A stretch of 64,000 nucleotides of DNA from Rubrobacter xylanophilus (lineage in GTDB: Bacteria; Actinomycetota; Rubrobacteria; Rubrobacterales; Rubrobacteraceae), in the NCBI RefSeq assembly GCF_007164525.1, contig NZ_AP019791.1:2157501-2221500 (forward strand). Reading direction: 5' to 3'. Position 1 is the first letter of the stretch; every line of letters begins with the position of its first letter. Below the pieces are notes generated by a model that did not search any database, had not been told where the DNA came from, and saw nothing but the letters and a program-made list of their open reading frames with translations. A program made the position numbers and the translations under genes. Of this stretch, positions 36,365-45,741 are shown piece after piece.

Positions 36365-37867
36365 CTACAGGCTGCCGCTCGCGGCGTAGGCCCATCCCAC
36401 GTGTATGTGGTCCTGGTGCAGGGCGTCCGAGAAGGAGCCCGCCCCGAAGGTCCAGGGGCTCCCGAGCTCGGCCGGGGAGAACCGGGCGTAGATGGCCTGC
36501 GCCAGCTCGTAGGCGGCCTGGTTCCCCGAGCTCACCGGCGCCCCGTCCACCGCGTAGATGTCCACTGCCCGGCCGAAGTAGTGGGCGTTGGGGTACCCGG
36601 CGTAGCCGAGGGCGTCGAGCGTGGGCCCGTAGGGATGCCCGGTGGCGAAGACCGAGATGGCGATGGAGTGCTCGGAGGCCGCGAACTCCACCACGTCGAG
36701 CACCCGCGGGTCCACGATGCCGGAGAGCAGATCCTGCCGGGCCATCTCGGTCAGGGCGACGTTGGGGTTCTCCAGGATCGCCTGCACCCGCGGGTCGGCG
36801 GAGACCTCCTCCGGCTGCGGAGCCTCCGGCACCGCGACCTCGGGCTCCTCGTACTGCTCCTGAGCCTCGGAGGCCGGAGGAGCGGGCGCGGAGACGTCGG
36901 GCTGCTCCTCGCCTGCGTCGCCGTCCCCGGAAGGAGAGACCGGAGGAGCGGACACCTCCGGCTCCGCCTCCTCCCCGCCATCCCCGGAAGGAGCGGCCGG
37001 GCGAGCGGCGGGCGACCCGGTCTCCTCCACGGTCCTCTCCGGAGTTTCCGGAGCAGGGGAGGTTTCCGCCGGGGCGGGACCCTTCTCCGCCACCGCCGCC
37101 TCTTCCTGCGTCCGGAGGGTCGCGGACGGCTGCTCCGCTCTCTGTTCGGCGGCCCGGCGCTCCAGCGCGGCCTGCCGCTCGGCGGCCTCGGCCGCGGCCC
37201 GCCGACGGGCTTCGGCCGCCTCACGGGCGCGCCTCTCCTGCTCCTCCCGGATCATCTCCTTCAGCTCCGAGTCCAGCGCGGCGTAGGCCCGGCGGTGCTC
37301 CTCCAGCCGGCGCTCTATCGCCTCCCGCTTCCGCAGGAGCTCCGCGGAGACGGCCCGCTGCTCCCGCAGGCGCTCTTCGAGGGCCGCCTGGCGCTCCTCG
37401 AGGTCGCGGCGCGCCGCGCGCAGCCTGCCCACTATCCTGCGGTCCTCCGCCAGCGCCCGCAGCACGAAGCGGCTCCGGCCGGCGAACTCCGAGAAGGAAC
37501 GCACCGAGAGCAGCACGTCCAGGTACATCACCCCGCCGGCCTTGTAGGAGCCCTCGGCCCGCTCGGCCACCCGCTCCCGGGCGGCCGCGAGCTTCCGGCT
37601 CGCCTCTTCCACCTCCCGGCGGTTTCGGGCTATCTCCTCGCGCAGGGCGGTCAGGCGCACCTGCGACCTCTCGTAGGAGCCCTGTATCCGGGAGACGTCC
37701 TGCAGGGTCGCGGAGATTTGGGCCTGCGCCCGCTCCAGCTGGGCGCGTTTGGACTCGATCTCTGGCGTCTGCGCCCCGGCGGAGCCGGCAAGCAGCACCA
37801 CCACGCACAGCGCGGACGCGAAGATGAACAACCTGCCGCCCCAGGCGGCGCGCAAAGCCGTTCGCAA
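36365..37867 (-). CDS. Secreted coiled-coil protein with M15-like C-terminal domain
   Basis: TTG 37867 with GGAGGGGGGG upstream gives 500 residues starting with a signal peptide (hydrophobic core FIFASALCVVVLLAGSAGA). Residues about 30-260 form long coiled coil; residues about 265-370 are Pro/Glu/Ala-rich low-complexity linker. The C-terminal part has HYFGRAVD and HQDHIHVGW, resembling the SxHxxGxAxD and HxH zinc motifs of D-Ala-D-Ala peptidases (M15). The coil followed by a peptidase resembles EnvC/RipC-type cell-wall hydrolases. Catalytic role is inferred. Confidence 0.65.
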   Translation of the reverse strand: MRTALRAAWGGRLFIFASALCVVVLLAGSAGAQTPEIESKRAQLERAQAQISATLQDVSRIQGSYERSQVRLTALREEIARNRREVEEASRKLAAARERVAERAEGSYKAGGVMYLDVLLSVRSFSEFAGRSRFVLRALAEDRRIVGRLRAARRDLEERQAALEERLREQRAVSAELLRKREAIERRLEEHRRAYAALDSELKEMIREEQERRAREAAEARRRAAAEAAERQAALERRAAEQRAEQPSATLRTQEEAAVAEKGPAPAETSPAPETPERTVEETGSPAARPAAPSGDGGEEAEPEVSAPPVSPSGDGDAGEEQPDVSAPAPPASEAQEQYEEPEVAVPEAPQPEEVSADPRVQAILENPNVALTEMARQDLLSGIVDPRVLDVVEFAASEHSIAISVFATGHPYGPTLDALGYAGYPNAHYFGRAVDIYAVDGAPVSSGNQAAYELAQAIYARFSPAELGSPWTFGAGSFSDALHQDHIHVGWAYAASGSL

Positions 37868-38026
37868 GAGTTCCCCCCCTCCGGCGAGACTGCCTTCGTA
37901 TGCGATTGAGACGCGGGGGCCATTTTGAACCAACGCGAGCCGCCGCGCAAGCCCTCGTCAACGCGCCGTGGATGCGCTAGGCTACTCATTCGACAGGAAG
38001 CGGCGGGAGGAAGCGGCCACATCCCC

Positions 38027-39262
38027 ATGAGCATCGTCGTCCAGAAATACGGTGGGAGCTCGGTGGCGACGGCCGAGCACATAAAGGCGGTCGCCGGCAA
38101 GATCCGGCGCTCCCGCGAGGCCGGGCTCGACCTGGTGGTGGTGGCCTCGGCGATGGGCAAGACCACCGACCGGCTGCTCCGGCTGGCGGGGGAGGTCAGC
38201 CGCGACCCCTCGCCGCGGGAGATAGACCAGCTGCTCGCCACCGGGGAGGAGCAGTCGGTGGCGCTGCTGGCGATGGCGCTGCACGACCGGGGCGTCCCCG
38301 CCGTCTCGCTCACCGGCCCGCAGGCCGGGATGCGCACCACCGGGCGCTACGGCTCGGGGGTCATCTCGGAGATCCGGCCCGACCGCATCCGGAAGCTCCT
38401 CGGGGAAGGAAAGGTGGTCATCGTCGCCGGTTTTCAGGGGATGAACGCCCTGGGAGACGTCATGACGCTCGGGCGCGGCGGCTCGGACACCACCGCGGTC
38501 GCCCTGGCAGCGGCGCTCAAGGCCGAGAGGTGCGAGATCTACACCGACGTGGACGGCGTCTACACCGCCGATCCCCGCCTCGTCCCCGAGGCGCGGCGCA
38601 TCCCGCTCATCTCCTACGCAGAGATGGCCGAGATGGCCTGGCGGGGGGCCAAGGTCATGCACCCGCGGGCGGTGGAGCTCGGGGCGCTCTACGGGGTAGA
38701 GATACACGTGCTCTCCTCCTTCGACGAGGAGAGCCCGGGCACGATCATAACGGGAGGCGAGAAGGTGGAGCATCTGGAGACCCGCGAGACGGTGGCCGGG
38801 ATCGTCCACGACACGGACGTAGCCCGCATAACCCTCAACGGCATCAGGACCGGTCCCGGCACCCTGAGCAAGGTCTTCACCCCCCTGGCGGAGAAGGGTA
38901 TCTCGGTGGACGTCATCGTGGAGAGCGGCATCGAGGAGGGCGTGGCGGACATCGCCTTCACCGTCAGCCGCGCGGACTTCGCCGAGGCCCGTTCGGCCGC
39001 CGGGGAGGTCGCGCGGGCCCTCGGCGGCTCCGTGGAGGGCGAGGAGGGTCTGGCGAAGGTCTCGGTGGTGGGCACCGGGATGCTCAACCGGCCCGGCTAC
39101 GCCGCCCGGATGTTCGCCGCGCTCGGCGCCGAGGGCATCCCCATCCGGATGGTCTCCACCTCCGAGATCCAGGTAACATGTGTGATACCGGCGGAAAGGG
39201 TGCAGGAGGCGGTCAGGCGCCTCCACAGGGACTTCGAGCTGGAGGAGAGAGAGGATGTTTAG
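38027..39262 (+). CDS. lysC: Aspartate kinase
   Basis: Phosphorylates L-aspartate, first step to lysine, threonine, methionine and DAP. 411 residues from ATG 38027, beginning MSIVVQKYGGSSVATAEHIK (KYGGSS motif), followed by GRGGSDTTAVALAAAL and YTDVDGVYTADPR, and two C-terminal ACT domains for feedback inhibition. It overlaps dapA by 8 bases. The upstream gap of 160 bases has no clear promoter. Confidence 0.95.
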   Translation: MSIVVQKYGGSSVATAEHIKAVAGKIRRSREAGLDLVVVASAMGKTTDRLLRLAGEVSRDPSPREIDQLLATGEEQSVALLAMALHDRGVPAVSLTGPQAGMRTTGRYGSGVISEIRPDRIRKLLGEGKVVIVAGFQGMNALGDVMTLGRGGSDTTAVALAAALKAERCEIYTDVDGVYTADPRLVPEARRIPLISYAEMAEMAWRGAKVMHPRAVELGALYGVEIHVLSSFDEESPGTIITGGEKVEHLETRETVAGIVHDTDVARITLNGIRTGPGTLSKVFTPLAEKGISVDVIVESGIEEGVADIAFTVSRADFAEARSAAGEVARALGGSVEGEEGLAKVSVVGTGMLNRPGYAARMFAALGAEGIPIRMVSTSEIQVTCVIPAERVQEAVRRLHRDFELEEREDV

Positions 39263-40148
39263 CGGAACGCTCACGGCCCTCATAACCCCGTTCCGGAACG
39301 GGGAGGTGGACGTCGAGGCCCTGGAGGGGTTGGTGGAGTTCCAGATCCAGCAGGGCGTCTCGGGGCTCGTGCCCTGCGGGACCACCGGCGAGACCCCCTG
39401 CCTCTCCGAGGAGGAGGACCGGCTGGTGGTGGAGACGGTGGTCCGGGTGGCGAACGGTCGGGTCCCGGTGATCGCCGGCACCGGCTCGAACAGCACGGAC
39501 ATGGCGATCCGGTACACGAGGATGGCCGAGGAGGCCGGGGCCGACGGCTCCCTGCAGGTCGCCCCCTACTACAACAAGCCCACCCAGGAAGGCCTGTACA
39601 GGCACTTCGCCGCCATAGCCGAGAACACCTCGCTGCCGATAATCCTCTACAACATCCCCTCGCGCACCGGGGTGACGATCTCCGCGGAGACCACGGCGCG
39701 CCTGGCGGAGATCCCGAACATCGTGGGCACCAAGGAGGCCACCCACTCGATGGACCTGGCCTCGGACCTCCGCCGCCTGTGCGGGGAGGAGTTCTGCATC
39801 CTCTCCGGGGACGACTCTCTGACGCTGCCCATCATGGCCCTGGGAGGGCGCGGTGTGATCTCGGTGGCCTCGAACGTGGCGCCGGCCGCCGTCTCGGAGC
39901 TCACGCAGGCCCTGCTGGAGGGGGACTACGAGCGGGGACGGGAGCTGCACTACGAGCTTTTGCCGCTCTTCAGGGTGCTGTTCATCGAGACGAACCCCAT
40001 CCCGGTGAAGACGGCGGCCTCGCTGCTGGGCCTGTGCTCGGACGAGATGCGGCTGCCGATGCAGCCGATGAGCGGGGAGAACCTGCACAAGCTGCAGGAG
40101 GTCATGGAGAGGAAGGGCCACCTGCTGCCGACCCCCGAGGAAGTGTGA
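39255..40148 (+). CDS. dapA: 4-hydroxy-tetrahydrodipicolinate synthase
   Basis: Condenses aspartate semialdehyde with pyruvate. 297 residues with PCGTTGETPCLSEEED, VAPYYNKPTQEGLYRHF, the Tyr of LYNIPSRTGV and the Schiff-base Lys in VGTKEAT. Second gene of a lysC-dapA-dapB set, overlapping both neighbours (8 and 4 bases). Confidence 0.96.
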   Translation: MFSGTLTALITPFRNGEVDVEALEGLVEFQIQQGVSGLVPCGTTGETPCLSEEEDRLVVETVVRVANGRVPVIAGTGSNSTDMAIRYTRMAEEAGADGSLQVAPYYNKPTQEGLYRHFAAIAENTSLPIILYNIPSRTGVTISAETTARLAEIPNIVGTKEATHSMDLASDLRRLCGEEFCILSGDDSLTLPIMALGGRGVISVASNVAPAAVSELTQALLEGDYERGRELHYELLPLFRVLFIETNPIPVKTAASLLGLCSDEMRLPMQPMSGENLHKLQEVMERKGHLLPTPEEV

Positions 40149-40924
40149 TCCGGGTAACGGTCGTCGGGGCCGCAGGGCGCATGGGCCGCGAGGTCTGCCG
40201 GGCGGCGCTGGAGGACCCGGGAGTGGAGCTGGCGGGCGGCGTCGTGGAGCCCGGCTCCCCCGATGTGGGCGCCGACCTGGGCGAGCTGTGCGGCGCCGGG
40301 AGGGCCGGGCTGGCCGCCTCGGAGGAGCCACCTGAGGACGCCGGGGTCCTCGTGGAGTTCACCACCCCCGAGGCCACGGTGGAGCACCTCTCCTACCGGC
40401 TGCCCGCGGTCATCGGGACGACCGGCCTCTCGGAGGAGCAGCGGGCGCGGGTCGAGGAGGCGGCCCGCAGCGTCCCGATCGTGCTCGCCCCGAACATGAG
40501 CGCCGGGGTGAACCTGCTGCTCGGGGCGGTGCGCGAGCTGGCGGAGAAGCTCGCAGGCTACGACGTGGAGATCGTGGAGGCCCACCACCGGGGCAAGCGG
40601 GACGCCCCCTCGGGGACCGCGCTGCTCCTGGGCCGGGCCGCCACCTCCGGGCGTGGGCAGCGGCTGGAGGACGTGGCGGTCTACGGGCGGGAGGGGGTCT
40701 CCCCGCGCCGGGAGGGGGAGATCGGGATCCACGCCCTGCGCGGCGGGGCGGTGGTCGGGGAGCACCGCGTGATCTTCTACGGGGCCGGGGAGGAGGTGGA
40801 GGTGGTCCACCGGGCTCTCTCGCGCCGCACGTTCGCCGAAGGGGCTCTGAGGGCCGCAAGGTTCGCCGCCGCGGCGAAACCCGGTCTGTACACGATGCAG
40901 GACGTGCTCTCCGCCCGAGGCTAG
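40145..40924 (+). CDS. dapB: 4-hydroxy-tetrahydrodipicolinate reductase
   Basis: NAD(P)H reductase, next step after DapA. GTG 40145 overlaps the dapA stop and gives 259 residues. N-terminal VTVVGAAGRMGREV is the nucleotide-binding loop, EFTTPEATVEHL and APNMSAGVNLLL follow, and the catalytic region has EAHHRGKRDAPSGTALLLG. C-terminus GLYTMQDVL is typical. Confidence 0.96.
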   Translation: MIRVTVVGAAGRMGREVCRAALEDPGVELAGGVVEPGSPDVGADLGELCGAGRAGLAASEEPPEDAGVLVEFTTPEATVEHLSYRLPAVIGTTGLSEEQRARVEEAARSVPIVLAPNMSAGVNLLLGAVRELAEKLAGYDVEIVEAHHRGKRDAPSGTALLLGRAATSGRGQRLEDVAVYGREGVSPRREGEIGIHALRGGAVVGEHRVIFYGAGEEVEVVHRALSRRTFAEGALRAARFAAAAKPGLYTMQDVLSARG

Positions 40925-41064
40925 TCCTCCCCCCAGGCGGAGAGCAGGGCCTCCACCCACCCCGGATCCACCCCCATCACCCGTGCTATCTCCTCGGCGG
41001 ACAGACCCTCCCGCCGCAGCTGCGCGACCCGCTCCTCAAGGCAAAGCTCCCCGCCATCATCCAT
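40921..41064 (-). CDS. Small helix-turn-helix-like protein
   Basis: ATG 41064 with GGGAGGTGG upstream gives 47 residues, in place of a longer 65-residue frame that lacks a ribosome site. LSAEEIARVMGVDPGWVEAL resembles a helix-turn-helix of the sigma-70 region 4 or transposase type. It converges on dapB and overlaps it by 4 bases. Function unknown; possibly a truncated remnant. Confidence 0.5.
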   Translation of the reverse strand: MDDGGELCLEERVAQLRREGLSAEEIARVMGVDPGWVEALLSAWGED

Positions 41065-41235
41065 GAAAACCACCTCCCTGAGGTGGGGATCCTTACCCGC
41101 CTTTATACTACCCACCATGTAGTTGCGCCTCCTCCGCCCCGCCCAAGATATTCCGCGAAGGTGGTGACAGGGCCCGGGGAGCCCGCTACAATGGTTTCGA
41201 CACCGGGCGGACCTTCCTCAAGGACTCTACCTTCC

Positions 41236-41265
41236 TTGCACACACCGCCCGGCCTGCCGTATCAT
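41236..41265 (+). promoter_or_regulatory. Candidate dapF promoter, short leader
   Basis: TTGCAC (41236-41241), 18-bp spacer, TATCAT (41260-41265, 5 of 6 to consensus). Transcription would start about 7 bases before ATG 41279, and no ribosome site is visible there, so the dapF mRNA may be leaderless or nearly so. Confidence 0.5.
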
Positions 41266-41278
41266 TTGCGGGTTTCCG

Positions 41279-42064
41279 ATGACGGCGTTCACCAAGATGC
41301 ACGGCGCGGGCAACGACTTCCTCGTCTTCCGGTGGGAGGAGGTGCGGGGCCGGGATCTCCCGGAGCTGGCCCGCCGGGCCTGCGACCGGCACTTCGGCGT
41401 CGGGGCCGACGGCATCCTTGTCCCTGCACCTTCCCGGAAGGCGGATCTGCGCATGATCTACCACAACTCCGACGGCTCCCCCTCGGAGATGTGCGGCAAC
41501 GGCCTCCGGTGCCTGGCCCGCTACGCCCGCGACCGGAGCCTCGTCCCCTCGAACGCCCTCACCGTGGAGACGGGATCCGGGATCCACGAGGTGGTCCTCC
41601 GCGAAGGCGGGCGGCTGAGCCGGGTGGAGATGGGGGTTCCGGGGTTCGAACCGCCGGTGGAGCTGGGCGGCCGCCGTTTTCTGCGGGTCTCGATGGGCAA
41701 CCCGCACGCGGTCGCCTTCCTCGCCGCGGAGGAGGTCGAGTCCCTCGACCTGCGCACCGCCGGGCCGGAGGTGGAACACGCCCCGGTCTTTCCGGACCGG
41801 ACGAACGTGGAGTTCGTGCACGTCCGCGGGCCGCACGAGCTCAGGATGCGCATCTGGGAGCGGGGCGCGGGCGAGACGCTGGCCTCCGGCTCCGGGTCGT
41901 GCGCCGCGGCGGCCGCCGCGATCCGGGAGGGGCTCGCAAACAGCCCGGTACGGGTCATCCTGGACGGTGGCACGGTGGAGGTGGAGTGGGCCGGCGGGGC
42001 GGAGGACGTCCTGTACATGAGCGGGCCGGCCGAGTACGTCTGCGAGGGGCGGCTGCTCCTCTAG
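41279..42064 (+). CDS. dapF: Diaminopimelate epimerase
   Basis: Interconverts LL- and meso-DAP for peptidoglycan and lysine. 261 residues. The two catalytic cysteines are in NSDGSPSEMCGNGLRC and ASGSGSCAAAAAA (the latter usually GSGTCA, here Ser for Thr). FTKMHGAGNDFLVF opens the protein as usual. No Shine-Dalgarno sequence precedes the ATG. It overlaps the end of the convergent regulator gene by 4 bases. Confidence 0.95.
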   Translation: MTAFTKMHGAGNDFLVFRWEEVRGRDLPELARRACDRHFGVGADGILVPAPSRKADLRMIYHNSDGSPSEMCGNGLRCLARYARDRSLVPSNALTVETGSGIHEVVLREGGRLSRVEMGVPGFEPPVELGGRRFLRVSMGNPHAVAFLAAEEVESLDLRTAGPEVEHAPVFPDRTNVEFVHVRGPHELRMRIWERGAGETLASGSGSCAAAAAAIREGLANSPVRVILDGGTVEVEWAGGAEDVLYMSGPAEYVCEGRLLL

Positions 42065-42726
42065 CCACCCCCCAGCCGCACCACGCCGGCGCGGGCCGCG
42101 AGCACCAGCGCCTGCAGCCGGGAGTGCGCCCCCAGTTTGTTCAGGATGTTCACCATGTGCGTGCGCTCGGTGTCCACGCTCATGTGCAGCCGCTCGGCTA
42201 TCTCCCGGTTGCTCAGCCCCTCGGCCAGCGCCTGCAATACCTCCCGCTCGCGGGGGGTCAGTCGGGCGGCGTTCTCCCGCAGGAGACGCTCCTCCTCGCG
42301 GCTTCTGCCGGCGAGCCGGATCATCTCCGAGACCTCCTGCGGGCTCATGAGCTGCTCCCCCACCGCGAGCCGCCGGGCGGCGTCCAGGATCTCGTCCACC
42401 TCCGCGCTCTTGTGCAGCACCCCGGCCGCCCCGGCCTCGACCGCCCGGGCGTGCTCCGCTCTGTCCAGGCTGGCGGTGAGCACCAGCGCGGCGAACTCCG
42501 GGTTCCGCCTCCGGAGTTCCCCGATGAGCTCCGAACCGTCGCCGTCCGGGAGGTTGAGGTCTATGACGCCCAGCGTCAGGCGCGGTCTCGCCCGCAGGGC
42601 CGCGCGGCGGGCCTCCTTGAGCGTCCCGGCCTGCCCGGCCACCTCGAAACCGGGCTCGGCGTCGAACAGCAGGGCGAGCGCCTGCCGGAAGGCGGCGTGG
42701 TCTTCCACCAGAAGGACGCGCTGCAA
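42061..42726 (-). CDS. NarL/LuxR-type response regulator
   Basis: Two-domain regulator of 221 residues. The receiver has acidic residues in LLVEDHAAFRQAL, phospho-acceptor Asp in GVIDLNLPDGDGSELI, and Lys in LHKSAE. The C-terminal LuxR helix-turn-helix is LTPREREVLQALAEGLSNRE followed by IAERLHMS. It is transcribed with the HisKA_3 kinase upstream, which fits the NarX/NarL pairing. Confidence 0.93.
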   Translation of the reverse strand: MQRVLLVEDHAAFRQALALLFDAEPGFEVAGQAGTLKEARRAALRARPRLTLGVIDLNLPDGDGSELIGELRRRNPEFAALVLTASLDRAEHARAVEAGAAGVLHKSAEVDEILDAARRLAVGEQLMSPQEVSEMIRLAGRSREEERLLRENAARLTPREREVLQALAEGLSNREIAERLHMSVDTERTHMVNILNKLGAHSRLQALVLAARAGVVRLGGG

Positions 42727-42780
42727 GGATGAGCCCTCCCCTCTTGCCGTTGCACAAAAAATATAGCAGCTCCGGGCGAG

Positions 42781-45381
42781 CTAGCGGCGGGAGGAGGCCG
42801 GCAGACCACTCAACGCGGAGAGCGGGACGCGCAGCCGGACCCTCGTGCCCTCGCCGGGACGGCTCTCCACCTCCAGGCGGCCTCGCAGCGACTGGGCCCG
42901 CTCCCGCATCCCCACAAGCCCCACCCCACCGCCGGAGGCGGCGGGATCGAAGCCGCGCCCGTCGTCCTCTATCTCGACTACGGCCTCCTCTCCCTCTACA
43001 TGGAGACCGATCTCCACAAGCCCGGCTTCCGAGTGCCGGCGGACGTTGGCGAGCGCCTCCTGCACCACGCGGGCGATCTCGGCGACCGCCGGGCCCGAGA
43101 GGTCGGCCGGGAAATCCTCTGAGACCGCCAGCCGCACCTCCCGGTGCGGCGTGCGCCTGCGGTGCAGCTCCACCAGCGCCTCCACCGAGCGGATCAGAGG
43201 TCGCTCGGCCATCTCTCCGGAGCGCAGCTCGTAGATGGCCTCCCGCAGCCCCTCCACCGCCCGCCGCAGGGCGTCGATCTGGCGCTCGCGCTCCTCTCCG
43301 CCCCCTCCCGAGAGGTGCTGCTCGACCTGCATGGACTGCAGGGTGTAGATCAGGTCCTGCAGCACCCCGTCGTGCAGCTCACGCGAGATCCTGCGCCGCT
43401 CGGCCTCCCGGATCTCGCGCATCGCCCGCTCCGCCCGCTTGCGCTCGGTTATGTCCCGCACCATGGAGCAGATTACCCGGCGCCCGGCGTAGTAGATCAC
43501 GCCGCCGCTCCCCTCCACCTCCAGCACCGATCCGTCCTTGCGCCGGTAGCGCCGCTCCCCTACGTAGTAGTAGTCGGGGTTCTCGAGGGTGCGCCGGATG
43601 TTGAGCTCCACGTTCTCCGGGGTGTCGTCGACGAGCTCGTAGATGCTCATCCCCCGCAGCTCCTCCTCGGTGTAGCCGAACATCCGGCGGAAGGCGCGGT
43701 TGGTGGCCACTATGCGCCGGGTCTCGGGGTCGTGCAAAAAGAGCCCCTCGGCCGTCTGCTCGACGACCGCCCGGTAGCGCTCCTCGCTCTCCCGCAGTTC
43801 CTCCTCGGCCCGCTTGCGCCCGGTGATGTCGTGGGCGACGACGCACATGGCGTCCCGCCCGTCGTAGGAGATGACGCTGACGCTGACCTCCATGTATGCC
43901 AGCGAGCCGTCCCTGCGCCGGTATCGCCGCTCCCCCGGTGAATACCGGCCCGAACTCTTTATCCTCTCGATGTTCCAGTCTATGCTCCGCCGGTCGTGGG
44001 CCACGATGTCGTAGATGCTCATCCCCCGCAGCTCTTCCTCGGTGTAGCCGAGGGTCCGGCGGAAGGCTGGGTTGGACTGCAGGATGAGCCGGGTCTCGAG
44101 GTCCACCAGCATGATGTTCTCCTGGGCCTGCTCGACGACGGAGCGGTAGAGCTCCTCGCTCTGCCGGAGCGCCTCCTCGGCCCGCTTGCGCCCGGTGATG
44201 TCCCCCAGGGTGCCCTCGTACCCCACGACCTTCCCGGAGGCGTCCCGGACGGCGCGCCCGGCGAGGGAGACCCAGATCTCGCTGCCGTCCCGCCGGCGGA
44301 GCCTGAGCTCGAAGCCGGAGACGGAGCCCCGCTCCTCCACCAGCCGACGGAACTCGTCCCGGCGCCCGGGATCGGCGTAGATCCCGGTGATGTCCTTTAC
44401 GCAGGCGAGGAGCTCCCCGGCGGAGGCATAGCCCAGCATGCGTGCCATGGCGGGGTTGGCGGTGATGAGTTCTCCCTCCGGGGTGCTCTGGAAGATGCCC
44501 TCCACCGCGTTCTCGAAGATGGAACGGTACCTCCTCTCGGCCTCCCGCAGGGCCTCCCAGGCCTCCCGGGTCTCGGTGATGTCCTCGTGGATGAGGACGA
44601 CCTCCTGTACCTCGCCCTCCTCACCCACCACCGGGTAGATGAAGGCCCGCACCCAGCGGTAGGAGACCGGTGAGACGCCGGGTATGGTGCGGTCCGGCTC
44701 GTACCGGACAGGAGGTATGACGGCGGCCCGGCCCGCAAAACCCTCCCGTATGTAGGGCATGACCCCGCCCGCCAGAAGCTGGGGGTCCTCCAGGACGTTG
44801 TACCCGGCGACCTGCTCCGGTTCGACACCCCACAGCCGCCGCCAGGCCCGGTTGGCGCTCAGCATCCGGCCGTCGGGGGAGAAGATCTGGATGCTCAGCG
44901 GTGACTGTTCGAACATGAGCCGGTAGCGCCGCTCGGCCCGCCGCCGCTCCCGACGCACCTCCGTCTCCCGCAGCTCGCGCTCGATGGCGGCCCCGAGGCG
45001 GGTGAGGTTGTCCTTCATGACGTAGTCGTGGGCCCCCGCCTTCATGGCCGCCGCCGCGGCCTCCTCGCCTATCTTGCCGGAGACGAGGATAAACGGCAGC
45101 TCGTCGGAGAGCCCCCGGCGGCGCAGCAGCTCGAGCGCCGCAAAGGAGCTGAAGGCGGGCATGGAGTGGTCGGAGAGGATGATGTCCCACCGTCCCCGAT
45201 CAAGCGCCCGCTCCATCCCCCCAGCGGTGCAGACGACCTCGTGCTCGGGCTCGTACCCGGCCCGGCGCAGCTCCCGGAGCAGGAGCAGCACATCGTCCTC
45301 GGAGTCCTCGATGAGCAACACCCTGAGCGGCCTGCGGTCCGAAGCCAGGATCTTTTCCGTCTCCGCGTCCGCTCCAGACAC
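42781..45381 (-). CDS. Hybrid sensor: receiver domain, five PAS domains, HisKA_3 kinase
   Basis: A cytoplasmic multi-domain kinase of about 866 residues (GTG 45381; a frame from TTG 45483 is also open, and no clear ribosome site decides). Order: N-terminal receiver (LLIEDSEDDVLLLLRELRRA, Asp in DIILSDHSMP), then about five PAS/PAC repeats each closing with a DITGRKRAEE-type linker, HisKA_3 with acceptor His in RRISRELHDGVLQDL, HATPase (ALANVRRHSEAG, DDGRGFD, GVGLVGMRERA). No membrane segment, so the signal is intracellular. It sits beside two response regulators. Confidence 0.9.
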   Translation of the reverse strand: MSGADAETEKILASDRRPLRVLLIEDSEDDVLLLLRELRRAGYEPEHEVVCTAGGMERALDRGRWDIILSDHSMPAFSSFAALELLRRRGLSDELPFILVSGKIGEEAAAAAMKAGAHDYVMKDNLTRLGAAIERELRETEVRRERRRAERRYRLMFEQSPLSIQIFSPDGRMLSANRAWRRLWGVEPEQVAGYNVLEDPQLLAGGVMPYIREGFAGRAAVIPPVRYEPDRTIPGVSPVSYRWVRAFIYPVVGEEGEVQEVVLIHEDITETREAWEALREAERRYRSIFENAVEGIFQSTPEGELITANPAMARMLGYASAGELLACVKDITGIYADPGRRDEFRRLVEERGSVSGFELRLRRRDGSEIWVSLAGRAVRDASGKVVGYEGTLGDITGRKRAEEALRQSEELYRSVVEQAQENIMLVDLETRLILQSNPAFRRTLGYTEEELRGMSIYDIVAHDRRSIDWNIERIKSSGRYSPGERRYRRRDGSLAYMEVSVSVISYDGRDAMCVVAHDITGRKRAEEELRESEERYRAVVEQTAEGLFLHDPETRRIVATNRAFRRMFGYTEEELRGMSIYELVDDTPENVELNIRRTLENPDYYYVGERRYRRKDGSVLEVEGSGGVIYYAGRRVICSMVRDITERKRAERAMREIREAERRRISRELHDGVLQDLIYTLQSMQVEQHLSGGGGEERERQIDALRRAVEGLREAIYELRSGEMAERPLIRSVEALVELHRRRTPHREVRLAVSEDFPADLSGPAVAEIARVVQEALANVRRHSEAGLVEIGLHVEGEEAVVEIEDDGRGFDPAASGGGVGLVGMRERAQSLRGRLEVESRPGEGTRVRLRVPLSALSGLPASSRR

Positions 45382-45741
45382 CCCCTGCCGCACCGGGCAC
45401 TCGGACGCTCCCTCGCACCAACCGAATTCTACCCGTTCCCCTCGCAATCCCTCAACGCCGCATCCCGCTCGCGAGGCACCCAAAATACGTAGTTTGAGCG
45501 ATGCGCAACTCCCCGCCGGCGTAGATAATCATCGTATCAAGCGGGTCGGCCTTTCATCTCCCCCCTCCTGTCCGACCGGCCCGTTCCTCTCTCCCCCGCC
45601 GGTGGCGGCAAAATCACTCAAATGAGTGATGTGCGGAGCGAAACGGGGAGGCTATGCTGGATGCCGGTCCCGCACCGGGCGCAGGGTGGTCCTCCGTACG
45701 CAGGGTACAGGGAGCCGCATCTACTGCCGGAAAAGAGGCGG
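45382..45741. other. Divergent gap between hybrid kinase and response regulator
   Basis: No gene recognised. The plus-strand frame upstream of ATG 45742 is open from ATG 45622, but RBS position favours 45742. It contains the palindrome at 45613-45630 and, on the minus strand, TTGATA (near 45535) as a possible -35 box for the kinase. Confidence 0.4.
45613..45630. promoter_or_regulatory. Perfect palindrome in divergent gap, candidate operator
   Basis: ATCACTCA-AA-TGAGTGAT: 8-bp arms and a 2-bp centre, flanked by AT-poor sequence. It lies between the divergent kinase and response-regulator genes and fits a dimeric regulator site; which protein binds is unknown. Confidence 0.5.
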
